This document shows positions 29,632 to 37,907 of a stretch of 64,000 nt of DNA, one piece after another; within the stretch, counting starts at the first letter, position 1, and each line of letters opens with the position of its first letter. A program made the position numbers and the translations under genes. Source of the DNA: Streptomyces flaveolus (GTDB lineage Bacteria > Actinomycetota > Actinomycetes > Streptomycetales > Streptomycetaceae); assembly GCF_000716535.1 (NCBI RefSeq), contig NZ_JNWV01000024.1, forward strand, positions 90,873 through 154,872, in the 5' to 3' direction. The notes under the pieces were generated by a model. The model was not told the DNA's origin. It worked only from the letters and a program-made list of their open reading frames with translations, and did no database searches.

Positions 29632-30876
29632 ATGGACACGTTGGCTGCGGGCGCGGTCCGCCCGCGGACGGAGTACCTGACGGCGCTGGGTCTGGCGGCA
29701 GGACCCGTCGTGGCACTCGGGTTCACCCGCTTCGCCTACGCACTGCTGCTGCCCGCGATGCGCACCGAGATGGGGTGGTCGTACGCCGCCGCGGGCGGTC
29801 TGAACACGGCCAACGCACTGGGGTACATCATCGGTGCCGGCAGCGGTGCCTGGTGGTCCAGGCGCTTCGGCGCGAGCCGGGCGTTCGTGTACGGCATGGT
29901 GATCAGCGCGCTGGCGCTTCTGGGCTCGGGTGCCACCGCTGACTTCACCGCCCTGGCGGTGCTCCGCTTCATCGGCGGGCTTTCCACCGCTGTGACCTTC
30001 GTGGTCGGCTCGGCACTGGCCTCCCGCGTCCACTCCGGCGGCCGTCAGGAACGCTCCGCCGCGCTCGTCGCCGTCTACATGGCCGGGGTGGGCATCGGTG
30101 TCGTGCTCTCCGGCATCGCCGTGCCCGCCGCGCTGAGCGCCCTCGGTGCCTCCGGTTGGCAGACGGGCTGGCTGCTGATGGGCGTCCTGGCGCTGCTCGC
30201 CCTGGTACCGGCCGCGTGGTCCGTGCGGGCGGTGCCGGCGGCACCGCCGGCGACGGCCGGACAGGGGGGTTCCGGCCTGCGCCGCATGTCGTGGTCCTTC
30301 GTCTGGTACGTGCTGTTCGGCGCCGGCTACGTGTCCTACATGACCTTCGTGATCGCGCTGCTGCACGACCAGGGTCTGGGCACGTGGAGCACCGCGGCGT
30401 TCTTCATCGTGCTCGGCGCCGCCAGCGCGCTGGCCACCCTGCTGTTGTGGGGGCGCGTCATCGGCCGGCTGCGCGGCGGAACCTCCCTGGCCCTGGTGTC
30501 CGCGGTCGTCCTGCTCGGCGTGCTGCCGGTGCTGCTCGGCGACGGCCTCACCGCCGCCGTCGTGTCCGCGATCGTCTTCGGCTCGGCCTTCATGGCGGGT
30601 CCCACGGCCGTCACCGTCCTGGCCCGCCGGATGCTGCCCCCGCATGCCTGGGCCTCCGGCATCGCCTGGCTGACCGTCGCCTTCAGCGTGGGCCAGGCGG
30701 TCGGCCCGCTGGTCTCCGGTGTCCTGTCCGACTCCGACGGAGGCATCGCCAAGGGCCTGTGGCTGTCGGTGATCCTTCTCGCCCTGTCCGCGGTGGCCGC
30801 GCTCGTCCAGCGCGAGCACCCCGCCCACGCGGCGGCGGGCTCACCCGAGGACGACCGGGCAGCCGTCGGGAAGTGA
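29632..30876 (+). CDS. MFS transporter (YbfB/YjiJ-like)
   Basis: A 414-residue protein with about 12 hydrophobic helices. The start LGLAAGPVVALGFTRFAYAL is characteristic of the YbfB/YjiJ group of MFS proteins. A central cytoplasmic loop (around VRAVPAAPPATAGQGG) splits two six-helix halves. The ATG at 29632 has GAGGGAAG upstream. It lies next to a GlxA regulator and a two-component system. It is probably an exporter; a link to PBD export is possible only by proximity (about 5 kb from the cluster edge). Confidence 0.85.
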   Translation: MDTLAAGAVRPRTEYLTALGLAAGPVVALGFTRFAYALLLPAMRTEMGWSYAAAGGLNTANALGYIIGAGSGAWWSRRFGASRAFVYGMVISALALLGSGATADFTALAVLRFIGGLSTAVTFVVGSALASRVHSGGRQERSAALVAVYMAGVGIGVVLSGIAVPAALSALGASGWQTGWLLMGVLALLALVPAAWSVRAVPAAPPATAGQGGSGLRRMSWSFVWYVLFGAGYVSYMTFVIALLHDQGLGTWSTAAFFIVLGAASALATLLLWGRVIGRLRGGTSLALVSAVVLLGVLPVLLGDGLTAAVVSAIVFGSAFMAGPTAVTVLARRMLPPHAWASGIAWLTVAFSVGQAVGPLVSGVLSDSDGGIAKGLWLSVILLALSAVAALVQREHPAHAAAGSPEDDRAAVGK

Positions 30877-31261
30877 GCGCTGCGGCGATGCCCCGCCGTG
30901 CCGTCGTACCGGCACCCGGTTCCCCGGCCCGGGTCGTCGGCACCGGCCCGCGTCCCGTACGACGGGCCACCGGTCCCACCCCTGCCGGCCGGCCGCAGGC
31001 CGCGCTGCGACCCTGGCCACCATGACCGTGCGCGGGTCTGCGGGGGGAGCGTCGGATCCCGCGCGCTCGCCGGAACCTTGACCCTCCCGGGCGACGCCCG
31101 AGGAGCGCATTCTGAAGGAGCCCGCGACGGCACGGCGCGGCGCCCGCACACCGCATTCGGTGACGTCGAGCCGGTCCGGCCCGAGTAACACCCTGTTCGT
31201 CCCGGGGGCTTCTGTCCTGCCTCCTCAGCCCCCGGGACACCGTCCCCTCCCCGAGGTACCC
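30877..31261. other. no supported gene
   Basis: About 385 bases between the MFS and GlxA genes on the same strand. Nothing recognised. Confidence 0.4.
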
Positions 31262-32359
31262 ATGTCGTCCTCTCCCTCTCGTCCCGGCACCCTCCCGCAG
31301 GCGCCCCCGGGCTCCCTCGCCCTCGGGGCCGGCCGGCGGCCGAACGGGCGCTGCACCCGGCCCCGGTCCGGTCACGTGGTGGCGGTCCTGTTGTACGAGG
31401 GTGTGCAACTGCTCGATGTCGCAGGCCCCGTCGACGCCTTCACCACGGCCAACGAGCACGGAGGCCGCTACGTGCTGAAGACGGCCTCGCTGACGGGTGG
31501 CGCCGTCCACACCTGCTCGGGCCTCATACTGGGGGCCGACTGCGCCGTGGCCGAACTCCCGCAGGACATCGGCACGCTGATCGTGCCGGGGGCGCCCGAC
31601 TGGAGACCGGCCATCCTGGACCGGGACCTGCGGCGGAGCCTCACCGAACTCGCGATGGGCGCCCGGCGCACCGCGGCCGTCTGTGCCGGGGCGTTCCCGC
31701 TGGCGGCGACGGGGCTGCTCAACGGTCGCAGAGCCGCCACGCACTGGGAGTTCGCCCCGAGCCTGGCCCATCGCTTCCCCAAGGTCCGCGTGGACTCCGA
31801 CTCGATCTTCGTCCGCGACGGCAACTTCTACACCTCCGCCGGGGTGACCTCCGGGATCGACCTCGCCCTGGCGCTGATCGAGGAAGACCTCGGAGCGGAC
31901 ACCGCCCGTGAGGTCGCCAGGCATCTGGTGGTCTTCCTCGCCCGGCCCGGCGGCCAGTCCCAGTTCAGCGTCCGCAGCCGGGTCCGCCACCCCCGCACTC
32001 CTCCGGTGCGCGCGGTGCTGGACCGGGTGACGGAGGACCCGGCCGGCGACCACACGCTCGAGTCCCTGGCCCGGCGCGCCGGAGTCAGTCCGCGCCACCT
32101 GACTCGGTTGTTCCGGGCGGAGACGGGAACCTCGCCCGCCCGCTTCGTCGAGCAGGTGCGTCTCGAAGCCGCTTGCACGCTGCTGGTGAGCGGAACGGAC
32201 GCGATGGACACCGTCGCCCGGCATGCCGGCTTCGGCAGCCCGGAGACCATGCGGCGTGTCTTCCAGCGTGAGCTGGGTGTGACGCCGGGTGCCTACCGTG
32301 ACCGGTTCAGCACGACGGCCGCCTCCCCCCACCGCCCTTCCCCGGACTCCGCCGACTGA
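31262..32359 (+). CDS. GlxA/FtrA-type AraC regulator (DJ-1/PfpI + AraC HTH)
   Basis: A 365-residue protein. The ATG at 31262 is preferred; an upstream frame to 31160 adds a low-complexity tail. Residues ~35-205 are a DJ-1/PfpI domain (VVAVLLYEGVQLLDVAGPVD, then TAAVCAGAFPLAATGLLNGR with the nucleophile-elbow Cys). Residues ~245-345 carry two helix-turn-helix motifs (SLARRAGVSPRHLTRLFRAE and DTVARHAGFGSPETMRRVFQ). Such proteins are transcriptional activators. The next gene begins 17 bases downstream, so it may be co-transcribed with the two-component system. Confidence 0.9.
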   Translation: MSSSPSRPGTLPQAPPGSLALGAGRRPNGRCTRPRSGHVVAVLLYEGVQLLDVAGPVDAFTTANEHGGRYVLKTASLTGGAVHTCSGLILGADCAVAELPQDIGTLIVPGAPDWRPAILDRDLRRSLTELAMGARRTAAVCAGAFPLAATGLLNGRRAATHWEFAPSLAHRFPKVRVDSDSIFVRDGNFYTSAGVTSGIDLALALIEEDLGADTAREVARHLVVFLARPGGQSQFSVRSRVRHPRTPPVRAVLDRVTEDPAGDHTLESLARRAGVSPRHLTRLFRAETGTSPARFVEQVRLEAACTLLVSGTDAMDTVARHAGFGSPETMRRVFQRELGVTPGAYRDRFSTTAASPHRPSPDSAD

Positions 32360-32375
32360 CCGCGCTTCTTCGCCG

Positions 32376-33650
32376 ATGACTTCGCTTGCGCCATTCTTCG
32401 TCCGCCGACGCGGGAAGCCGGTCGTGCCGGCGCCTTCGGACCCCTCGCCTGGCCCGCCCCGGCGCCTGCCACCCCTTGCCGCCGACGTGCTTCTCGCCGC
32501 CGTGTGCGCAGTGGGGGTGCTCACGCAGCCGGGCACTGCCGGCACGGGCGTTCCCCGGGCCCCGGACGTGGTCCACACGCTCCTCGCTGCGGGGGTCGCA
32601 GGGGCGCTGGCACTCAACCGCAGGCGGCCGCTGACCACGCTCACCGCGGTCCTGATCGCGGTGGGTGTGCTGCAGGCAGGCCACCGTGAGCCGCCGCTCG
32701 TCGACGCCGAGGGCATGGTGCACGTCGGCGTGGCCCACAGCGCGGCGGGCCTGGCGATGTTCCTCGCCGCCCTGCGCACGTCGCGGCGTGCAGCACCCGC
32801 CATCCCGGCAGCGGTCATCCCCGCCGCGGCCCTGGGCGAGTTCTTGACCGCGCAGTACCACCACCTCGCCTCGGCCGCCACCGCGGCACTGGTGCTGGTG
32901 ACGGCCTGGGCGCTGGGGCGGCTCGTCCACGGCCGCAGAACGCGGCGGGAGGACATCGTCGAGCGGCTCGCGGCCCTGGCCCGGGCGGAGGCGGCGACGG
33001 CGCGGGCCGCCGTGGCCGACGAACGCGCGCGCATCGCGCGGGAACTGCACGACATCGTCGCCCACAACGTCAGCCTCATGGTGGTGCAGGCCATCGCCGC
33101 CGACCGGGTCCAGGACCACGACCCCGTCAGGGCGCACGAACTGCACAGGACCATCGAGGAGACCGGCCGGACAGCCGTCGCCGAGTTGCGCCGGCTGCTG
33201 CACCTGCTCCGCACGGACGACGAGCCTGCCACGACTCCCCCACAGCCGGGGACGGCCCGCATTCCGGAACTGCTCGAGTCGGTCCGCGCCGCCGGGCTCA
33301 CGGTCGGCTATGCCGTGCGGGGCACCCCGCGGTCGCTGCCGGCCGGCACCGAACTGGCGATCTACCGAGTGGCCCAGGAAGCACTCACCAACACCCTGAA
33401 GCACGCCGGTCGCACCACCGTCGACCTCACCCTGCACTGGCAGACCCATCAGGTGACCGTCAAGGTGTGCGACCAGGGACCGGTCGGCGCCGCGGCCAGC
33501 CCCTCCCCCACCGCCCGTGGCGGCCACGGGCTGCTCGGGATGCGCGAACGGGTCGGCATCCTCGGTGGCACCCTGCACGCCTCACCACGCCCGGAGGGCG
33601 GCTACTGCGTCCACGCCTCCATCTCCCTGCCCGCCCCCTCGCCCATCTGA
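32376..33650 (+). CDS. NarL-type sensor histidine kinase
   Basis: A 424-residue protein. The N-terminal ~180 residues hold several hydrophobic helices (VLLAAVCAVGVL, ALTVLIAVGVLQ-like segments, LVLVTAWALG) without an extended extracellular sensor. A HisKA_3 dimerisation helix follows with the phospho-acceptor His in RIARELHDIVAHNVSLMVV. The HATPase part has YRVAQEALTNTLKHA (N box) and a Gly-rich GGHGLLGMRERV. It would phosphorylate the response regulator encoded 13 bases downstream. The input signal is unknown. Confidence 0.9.
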   Translation: MTSLAPFFVRRRGKPVVPAPSDPSPGPPRRLPPLAADVLLAAVCAVGVLTQPGTAGTGVPRAPDVVHTLLAAGVAGALALNRRRPLTTLTAVLIAVGVLQAGHREPPLVDAEGMVHVGVAHSAAGLAMFLAALRTSRRAAPAIPAAVIPAAALGEFLTAQYHHLASAATAALVLVTAWALGRLVHGRRTRREDIVERLAALARAEAATARAAVADERARIARELHDIVAHNVSLMVVQAIAADRVQDHDPVRAHELHRTIEETGRTAVAELRRLLHLLRTDDEPATTPPQPGTARIPELLESVRAAGLTVGYAVRGTPRSLPAGTELAIYRVAQEALTNTLKHAGRTTVDLTLHWQTHQVTVKVCDQGPVGAAASPSPTARGGHGLLGMRERVGILGGTLHASPRPEGGYCVHASISLPAPSPI

Positions 33651-33662
33651 CAGGGAACCACC

Positions 33663-34343
33663 GTGACCACCCCCTTGCGTGTCCTCCTGGTCGACGACCA
33701 GCCCATGATCCGAACCGGCTTCCGCTACATCCTGGAGGCGGAGCCGGGCCTCACCGTCGTCGGGGAGTCGGCGGACGGCCGGGCCGCGGTCCGAGACGCC
33801 CGAGCCCTGCAGCCCGACGTCGTCCTCATGGACATCCGCATGCCGGGCACGAACGGCATCGACGCCACGCGACAGCTCCTCGACTCCACCTCCGACACCC
33901 GCGTCATCATCCTGACCACCTTCGACCTGGACGAGCACGTACTCGACGCCCTCCGAGCAGGCGCCAGCGGCTTCCTCGTCAAGGACGGCCCGGCCGAGTC
34001 CCTCGTCGACGCCGTCCGCACGGTCGCGGCGGGCGACGCCGTGATCGCCCCCCGCGTCACCCGACGCCTTCTCGACCGATTCGCCGCACTCGAGGTGGCG
34101 CCCCCGCAGCCGCCAGCGGGCCTGAGGGCCCTCACCGCCCGTGAGAGGGACACCCTCCACGCGATGGCCCGTGGACTGTCCAACGCCGAGATCGCCGCCG
34201 AGTTCTCGGTCGCCGAAACGACCGTCAAGACGCATGTCGCGAACGTCCTCGGGAAACTGGCGCTGAGAGACCGGATCCAGGCGGTGATCCTCGCCTACGA
34301 GACGGGGCTCGTCTCCCGGCGGTCCGGCACCGGCGTCCGCTGA
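33663..34343 (+). CDS. NarL/LuxR-type response regulator
   Basis: A 226-residue protein. The receiver domain starts LRVLLVDDQPMIRTGF with the acidic pair DD; the phospho-acceptor Asp is in PDVVLMDIRMPGTNG, with the conserved Thr in VIILTTFDLDE and Lys in GFLVKDGPAE. The LuxR helix-turn-helix is LTARERDTLHAMARGLSNAE followed by EFSVAETTVKTHVANVLGKL. It pairs with the kinase immediately upstream. It may be the last gene of the glxA-kinase-regulator unit, and a hairpin follows its stop. Confidence 0.92.
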   Translation: MTTPLRVLLVDDQPMIRTGFRYILEAEPGLTVVGESADGRAAVRDARALQPDVVLMDIRMPGTNGIDATRQLLDSTSDTRVIILTTFDLDEHVLDALRAGASGFLVKDGPAESLVDAVRTVAAGDAVIAPRVTRRLLDRFAALEVAPPQPPAGLRALTARERDTLHAMARGLSNAEIAAEFSVAETTVKTHVANVLGKLALRDRIQAVILAYETGLVSRRSGTGVR

Positions 34344-34344
34344 C

Positions 34345-34399
34345 GACCGCGGCTCGCCCCTCCATCCCGACAGCCGGGGGCATGCCGGTGCCCGCGGTC
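34345..34399. terminator. possible bidirectional terminator
   Basis: GACCGCGG at 34345-34352 pairs with CCGCGGTC at 34392-34399 in the convergent gap between the response regulator and the NmrA-like gene. The loop is long (39 bases) but contains a smaller CCGG/CCGG stem. Confidence 0.3.
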
Positions 34400-34405
34400 A
34401 GCCTG

Positions 34406-35227
34406 TCAGGGGCGGGGCCAGTCGTTCCCGGACGCGGCCTCGGTGACGTACTCCCGGAAGGTGCGGGCCCGGCGCCCGGTCAGGCGGGGCACGGTGTCCA
34501 GAGGCTCGGTGTCGCCGAGGGAGCGGAGTGCCGCGTAGGCGGTGATGTCGCGTTCGACGGACTCCTCGGAGCGGCCGAAGGACGTCTGCGCGGCGCGGTA
34601 GGCGTCGTCGCCGCCGTGGAACCTCATCGGGCGGCCGGTGACGTCCTGGATGACGGCGCACGCCTCGCCGAAGGAGAGCGCCTGCGGCCCGGTCAGTTCG
34701 TACGTCCGGCCGGTGTGTCCGTCCTCGGTCAGAGTCCGGGCGGCAGCGGCCCCCACGTCGTCCAGGTCCACGAACCCCTGTCGGCAATCCCCCAGCGGCA
34801 GCGCCAGCTCACCGGCGCGGACCGCGTCGCGGAAGGGGCCCTCGTCGAAGTTCTGGTCGAACCAGTCGATGCGCAGGATCGTCCAGGCGGCTCCGGACTT
34901 CTTGACGGTGTCCTCGGCCGCGATCAGCCTCTGGTCTCCTATCACCTCGATGGCGCGGCTGGACAGCAGGACGATGCGTTCGACGCCGAGGTCCGCGGCC
35001 AGGCCGACGAGGTCCGGGTGGACGGGGATGCCGTCGGGGGCCATCAGGAACATGCGGTTCGCGCCCCGCAGGGCCGGTTCCCACGTACTGCGGTCGTTCC
35101 AGTCGAATCGGGTGGCGCTGTGCCGGGAGGCGCCTCTGACCGGCGCTCCCAGAGCCCGCAGGTGTGCGGTGACACGCCGGCCCGTGGAGCCGGTGGCTCC
35201 GAGGACGAGGATCGGTGCGGTGTCCAT
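34406..35227 (-). CDS. NmrA-like NAD(P)-binding protein at the cluster edge
   Basis: A 273-residue protein. The ATG at 35227 directly precedes the Rossmann motif ILVLGATGSTGRRVTAHL (GxxGxxG). The rest has NmrA/isoflavone-reductase-like features (RMFLMAPDGIPVHPDLVG, VERIVLLSSRAIEVIGDQ, and WTILRIDWFDQNF). No catalytic YxxxK is seen, as is usual for NmrA-type sensors or reductases. It is divergent from the FAD amine oxidase gene at 35425, and the shared 197-bp region holds a candidate operator half-site. Involvement in PBD biosynthesis is possible (for example an imine or ene reduction) but unproven. Confidence 0.8.
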   Translation of the reverse strand: MDTAPILVLGATGSTGRRVTAHLRALGAPVRGASRHSATRFDWNDRSTWEPALRGANRMFLMAPDGIPVHPDLVGLAADLGVERIVLLSSRAIEVIGDQRLIAAEDTVKKSGAAWTILRIDWFDQNFDEGPFRDAVRAGELALPLGDCRQGFVDLDDVGAAAARTLTEDGHTGRTYELTGPQALSFGEACAVIQDVTGRPMRFHGGDDAYRAAQTSFGRSEESVERDITAYAALRSLGDTEPLDTVPRLTGRRARTFREYVTEAASGNDWPRP

Positions 35228-35353
35228 GCCCTGCCGAACGACGGCCGGGTGCGAAGGAAACGGCTCCGACGAGGGCAACGATTGCCTGTTGGCAGCTACC
35301 AAGTCGGGTCGGGGCTCAACACACCTGAGATTCAGGGCTTTACCGTTGAGAGC

Positions 35354-35377
35354 ATCCGAATATGATTTCCTGACGTC
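35354..35377. promoter_or_regulatory. candidate operator variant in the NmrA/amine oxidase gap
   Basis: ATCCGAATATGATTTCC resembles the TTTCCGAAC-type motif seen elsewhere in the cluster. A TGACGTCA palindrome (35371-35378) overlaps its right side, and an ATGATT/AATCAT inverted pair spans it. It lies between divergent genes. Confidence 0.3.
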
Positions 35378-35424
35378 AATCATATGAACGGCAACCGTGC
35401 ACAGTCACGGGGGAGGGAGAGCCG

Positions 35425-36870
35425 ATGGCCGAGGTCACGCAGACCGACGTGCGTCGCGAGTTCGACAGGGGAATGCCGGGACTCCGGATGCCTGACAGGG
35501 TCGTCGTCATAGGTGCGGGCCTGTCGGGCCTCGCCGTGGCCTACGAACTGGCCCGGCGCGGCACTGACGTGACGGTCCTGGAGGCGTCGAACCGTCCGGG
35601 CGGGCGTGCGTACACACTGCGCGAGCCGTTCACGGACGGTCTGTACGCCGAGGCCGGCGCGATGACGCTGACCCCGCACTGCCACTACGCCATGCACTAC
35701 CTGCGCGAACTGGGGGTGGAACTGGAGACGGCCGACCTGGTCGGCAGCCAGTTCTCGTACTTCGTCGGCAACCGGTTCTTCGGTCCCGACGCCGACTCGC
35801 TGGACCGCGCCGGGCTCCCGCTCGCCCCGCACGAGAAGGGGCTGAGCGTCGCCGACATGATCGACCGCTATGTGCGCCGCGCCTACGAGGCGCTGGAACC
35901 CGACATCACGGCTGCGGACTGGGCGCCGACCCCCCTGCTCGAACCGTACGACCGGCGCTCGGTGTACGAGGTGCTGTCCGGGCGGGGCGCTTCGCCGGCG
36001 GCGATCGACCTGGTGGAACCGCACTTCCTGGAGATGCGCGGCGGGGACCTCAAGACGGCCTCCGCCCTGTCCTGGCTGCGGCACGAGTCCAGCCCGCACT
36101 CGCTGGCCAACGCCGATCCCCGGTGGTCGAAGGTGAAGGGCGGAACCGACCGCTTCCCCCGGGCGTTCGCCGAGCGGCTGAAGGACCGCATCCGCTACCG
36201 CGCTCCGGTGGTGCGGGTCGCCCAGGACGACGAGGGCGCTCGTGTCACCTTCCTGGACGGCACCCGCATGCGCTCCGTGGACGCGGACCGCGTGGTGGTG
36301 ACGGTGCCGTTCAGCGCGATCCGGCACATCGACTTCACGGACGCCGGGCTGTCCGACGCCAAACAGGCCGTGATGCGCCGGGTGAAGTACTCGTCGATCG
36401 TGCGCGTCTACCTCCAGATGCGCCGGCGGTTCTGGGCCCAGGACAACGCGAGTTTCTCCACGGACCTGCCGGTGCGGTGGGTCCGGGACGCCACTCCCCG
36501 GTTGCCCGGGCCCCGCAAGATACTGGAGTGCCTGATAACCGGCTGGCGGGCCCGGGCGCTTGCCGTGCTGAGCCCCGAGGAGCGGATCCGCTTCGCCCTG
36601 GAACACGTCGAGTCGATGCTGCCCGGTGCCCGCGAGCACTTCGAGACCGGCACCTCGGTGGTCTGGGACCAGCAGCCGTACATCGAAGGCGCCTACATCC
36701 TTCCCGAGGTGGGGCACAGTTCCCTGATGCCGGCCATGCGCCGGCCGGAGGGCCGGATCCACTTCGCCGGTGACCACACCTCGTTCGAGCCCAACGGCGG
36801 CTCGATGACACTCGCGCTGGAGTCGGCCGCGCGGACCGTGCTCGAGCTCGGGAGCACGGCGAACACGTGA
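35425..36870 (+). CDS. FAD-dependent amine oxidase-type flavoprotein
   Basis: A 481-residue protein from the ATG at 35425, with GGGAGGGAGAG upstream. The dinucleotide-binding start is VVVIGAGLSGLAVAYELARR ending in the FAD ribose Glu (VTVLEASNRPGGRAY). The C-terminal flavin motif is IHFAGDHTSFEPNGGSMTLA. The fold is that of flavin monoamine/L-amino-acid oxidases and phytoene desaturase-like enzymes. It lies inside the PBD locus beside tomP, so it could oxidise a proline-branch intermediate or desaturate a ring. I do not recall an assigned role in tomaymycin formation, and a flanking, unrelated oxidase remains possible. Confidence 0.8.
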   Translation: MAEVTQTDVRREFDRGMPGLRMPDRVVVIGAGLSGLAVAYELARRGTDVTVLEASNRPGGRAYTLREPFTDGLYAEAGAMTLTPHCHYAMHYLRELGVELETADLVGSQFSYFVGNRFFGPDADSLDRAGLPLAPHEKGLSVADMIDRYVRRAYEALEPDITAADWAPTPLLEPYDRRSVYEVLSGRGASPAAIDLVEPHFLEMRGGDLKTASALSWLRHESSPHSLANADPRWSKVKGGTDRFPRAFAERLKDRIRYRAPVVRVAQDDEGARVTFLDGTRMRSVDADRVVVTVPFSAIRHIDFTDAGLSDAKQAVMRRVKYSSIVRVYLQMRRRFWAQDNASFSTDLPVRWVRDATPRLPGPRKILECLITGWRARALAVLSPEERIRFALEHVESMLPGAREHFETGTSVVWDQQPYIEGAYILPEVGHSSLMPAMRRPEGRIHFAGDHTSFEPNGGSMTLALESAARTVLELGSTANT

Positions 36871-36872
36871 GC

Positions 36873-36887
36873 GGCCGGGGCCCGGCC
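36873..36887. terminator. hairpin between convergent genes
   Basis: GGCCGG (36873-36878), loop GGC, CCGGCC (36882-36887): a perfect 6-bp stem in the 33-base gap between the amine oxidase gene and the convergent tomP glutaminase part. Confidence 0.4.
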
Positions 36888-36903
36888 CGCCATATGCACT
36901 CGC

Positions 36904-37818
36904 TCAGGGCAGCAGGACATCCAGCAGCTCCGCCCCCTCGACGCTCAGCACCGATGCCGGGAGGAAGGCGACGCCGCCGGTTCGAGGGCCTCGCATGGCC
37001 ACCAGCTCGCCGTGGGCCGGGCCGTAGCAGAGCGTCAGGGACAGCCGCCGGGCGAGGGTGTCCGTGTGCGGGCCGGCCACCACGGTGCGCGTGCCGCCGT
37101 ATCCCACCGTCGCGCGTCTGCCGAAGACCTCGATCTCCCGCTGGCCGGTGGCCCCGTCCCGCGCTCGCGCGGCCCCGGCCAGACCCAGCTCGGCGAGCAG
37201 GAGGTGGAAGCCGAGTCCGACCCCGAACGTGGGTGCGCCGCTGGACAGGAGGGCGGACGTCATGGCCCGCAGCGCGGTGATGCGGTCGTCGCCGTGGGCC
37301 AACGGGTCACCCGGGCCGGGGCCGAGGACGACCGTGGTTCCGGGCGCGACGGTCCGTGGCGCGGCCGCCGCGGGGTACGCGGGACGCACGTCGACGGTGC
37401 GGCCCAGTCCGCGCAGCATGGCGGCCAGCGGCGCCGTCTCCTCGCCACCCGTGTCGACGAGCAGCACCGGTGGCCGTGGAGCGGGCCGGCTGCCCGGCCG
37501 ACGGGGGCGTTGCCAGTAGGCGGACAGATGTGCGCGGCGCCGGTCCAGTTCCGCGGTCACCGACGGGCACCACGCCGGGTCGGCGGGGGACGTGGGCCGC
37601 CGGCCGGAGGCCTGCTGGTGCCGCGTCCGGTCACCCGGCACTCCGCCTCCCTCACCGGTGGCCGGGCCGCCGGCCGCCTCCGGGCCGCGACCACGACCCG
37701 CCCACGCGTGGCCCCCGGCACCGCCCCCCGCGGTCACCGACGGGCACCACGCCGGCTCGGCGGGGGACGTGGGCTGCCGGCCGGAGCCCTGCTGGTGCCG
37801 CGTCCGGTCACCCGGCAC
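36904..37818 (-). pseudogene. tomP: glutaminase (TrpG/PhzE C-terminal) part of tomP, out of frame and lacking its catalytic triad
   Basis: This frame begins inside the duplicated linker and has no ribosome-binding site; it is the natural continuation of the TrpE-like gene upstream, minus one base. From about 37540 it encodes a class I glutamine amidotransferase fold (PVLLVDTGGEETAPLAAMLR, TVVLGPGPGDP oxyanion motif, TFGVGLGFHLLL). The nucleophile elbow should read GVCLGHQ; here the Cys codon is GGA (Gly, 37216-37218) and Gln/His positions also differ. The C-terminal QFHPES motif is FLPASV, with Leu at 36961-36963 for His and Ala at 36955-36957 for Glu. It cannot hydrolyse glutamine by the known mechanism. 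Compare the intact homologue in tomD. Confidence 0.75.
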
Positions 37819-37907
37819 TCCGCCTCCCTCACCGGTGGCCGGGCCGCCGGCCGCCTCCGGGGCGCGACCACGACCAGCCCGCGCGTGGCCCCCGGCACCG
37901 CCCCCCC
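37553..37907. repeat. 177-bp tandem duplication in the tomP linker
   Basis: Copy 1 is 37553-37729 (177 bases) and copy 2 is 37730-37907 (178 bases), about 96% identical. One unit is 59 codons, so the duplication is in frame and lengthens the linker between the TrpE-like and glutaminase-like parts. The encoded linker is Gly/Pro/Arg-rich (TAGGGAGGHAWAGRGRG). The only length difference is in the final homopolymer: C6 at 37724-37729 versus C7 at 37901-37907. The extra base shifts the frame. Confidence 0.92.

Noticed and set aside
28936..30828. 630-residue open frame on the minus strand
   Set aside because: Antisense to the MFS transporter gene; repetitive Gly/Asp/Gln/His-rich translation.
30683..33301. 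872-residue open frame on the minus strand
   Set aside because: Antisense to the MFS, GlxA and histidine kinase genes; low-complexity Ala/Arg/Ser translation without motifs.
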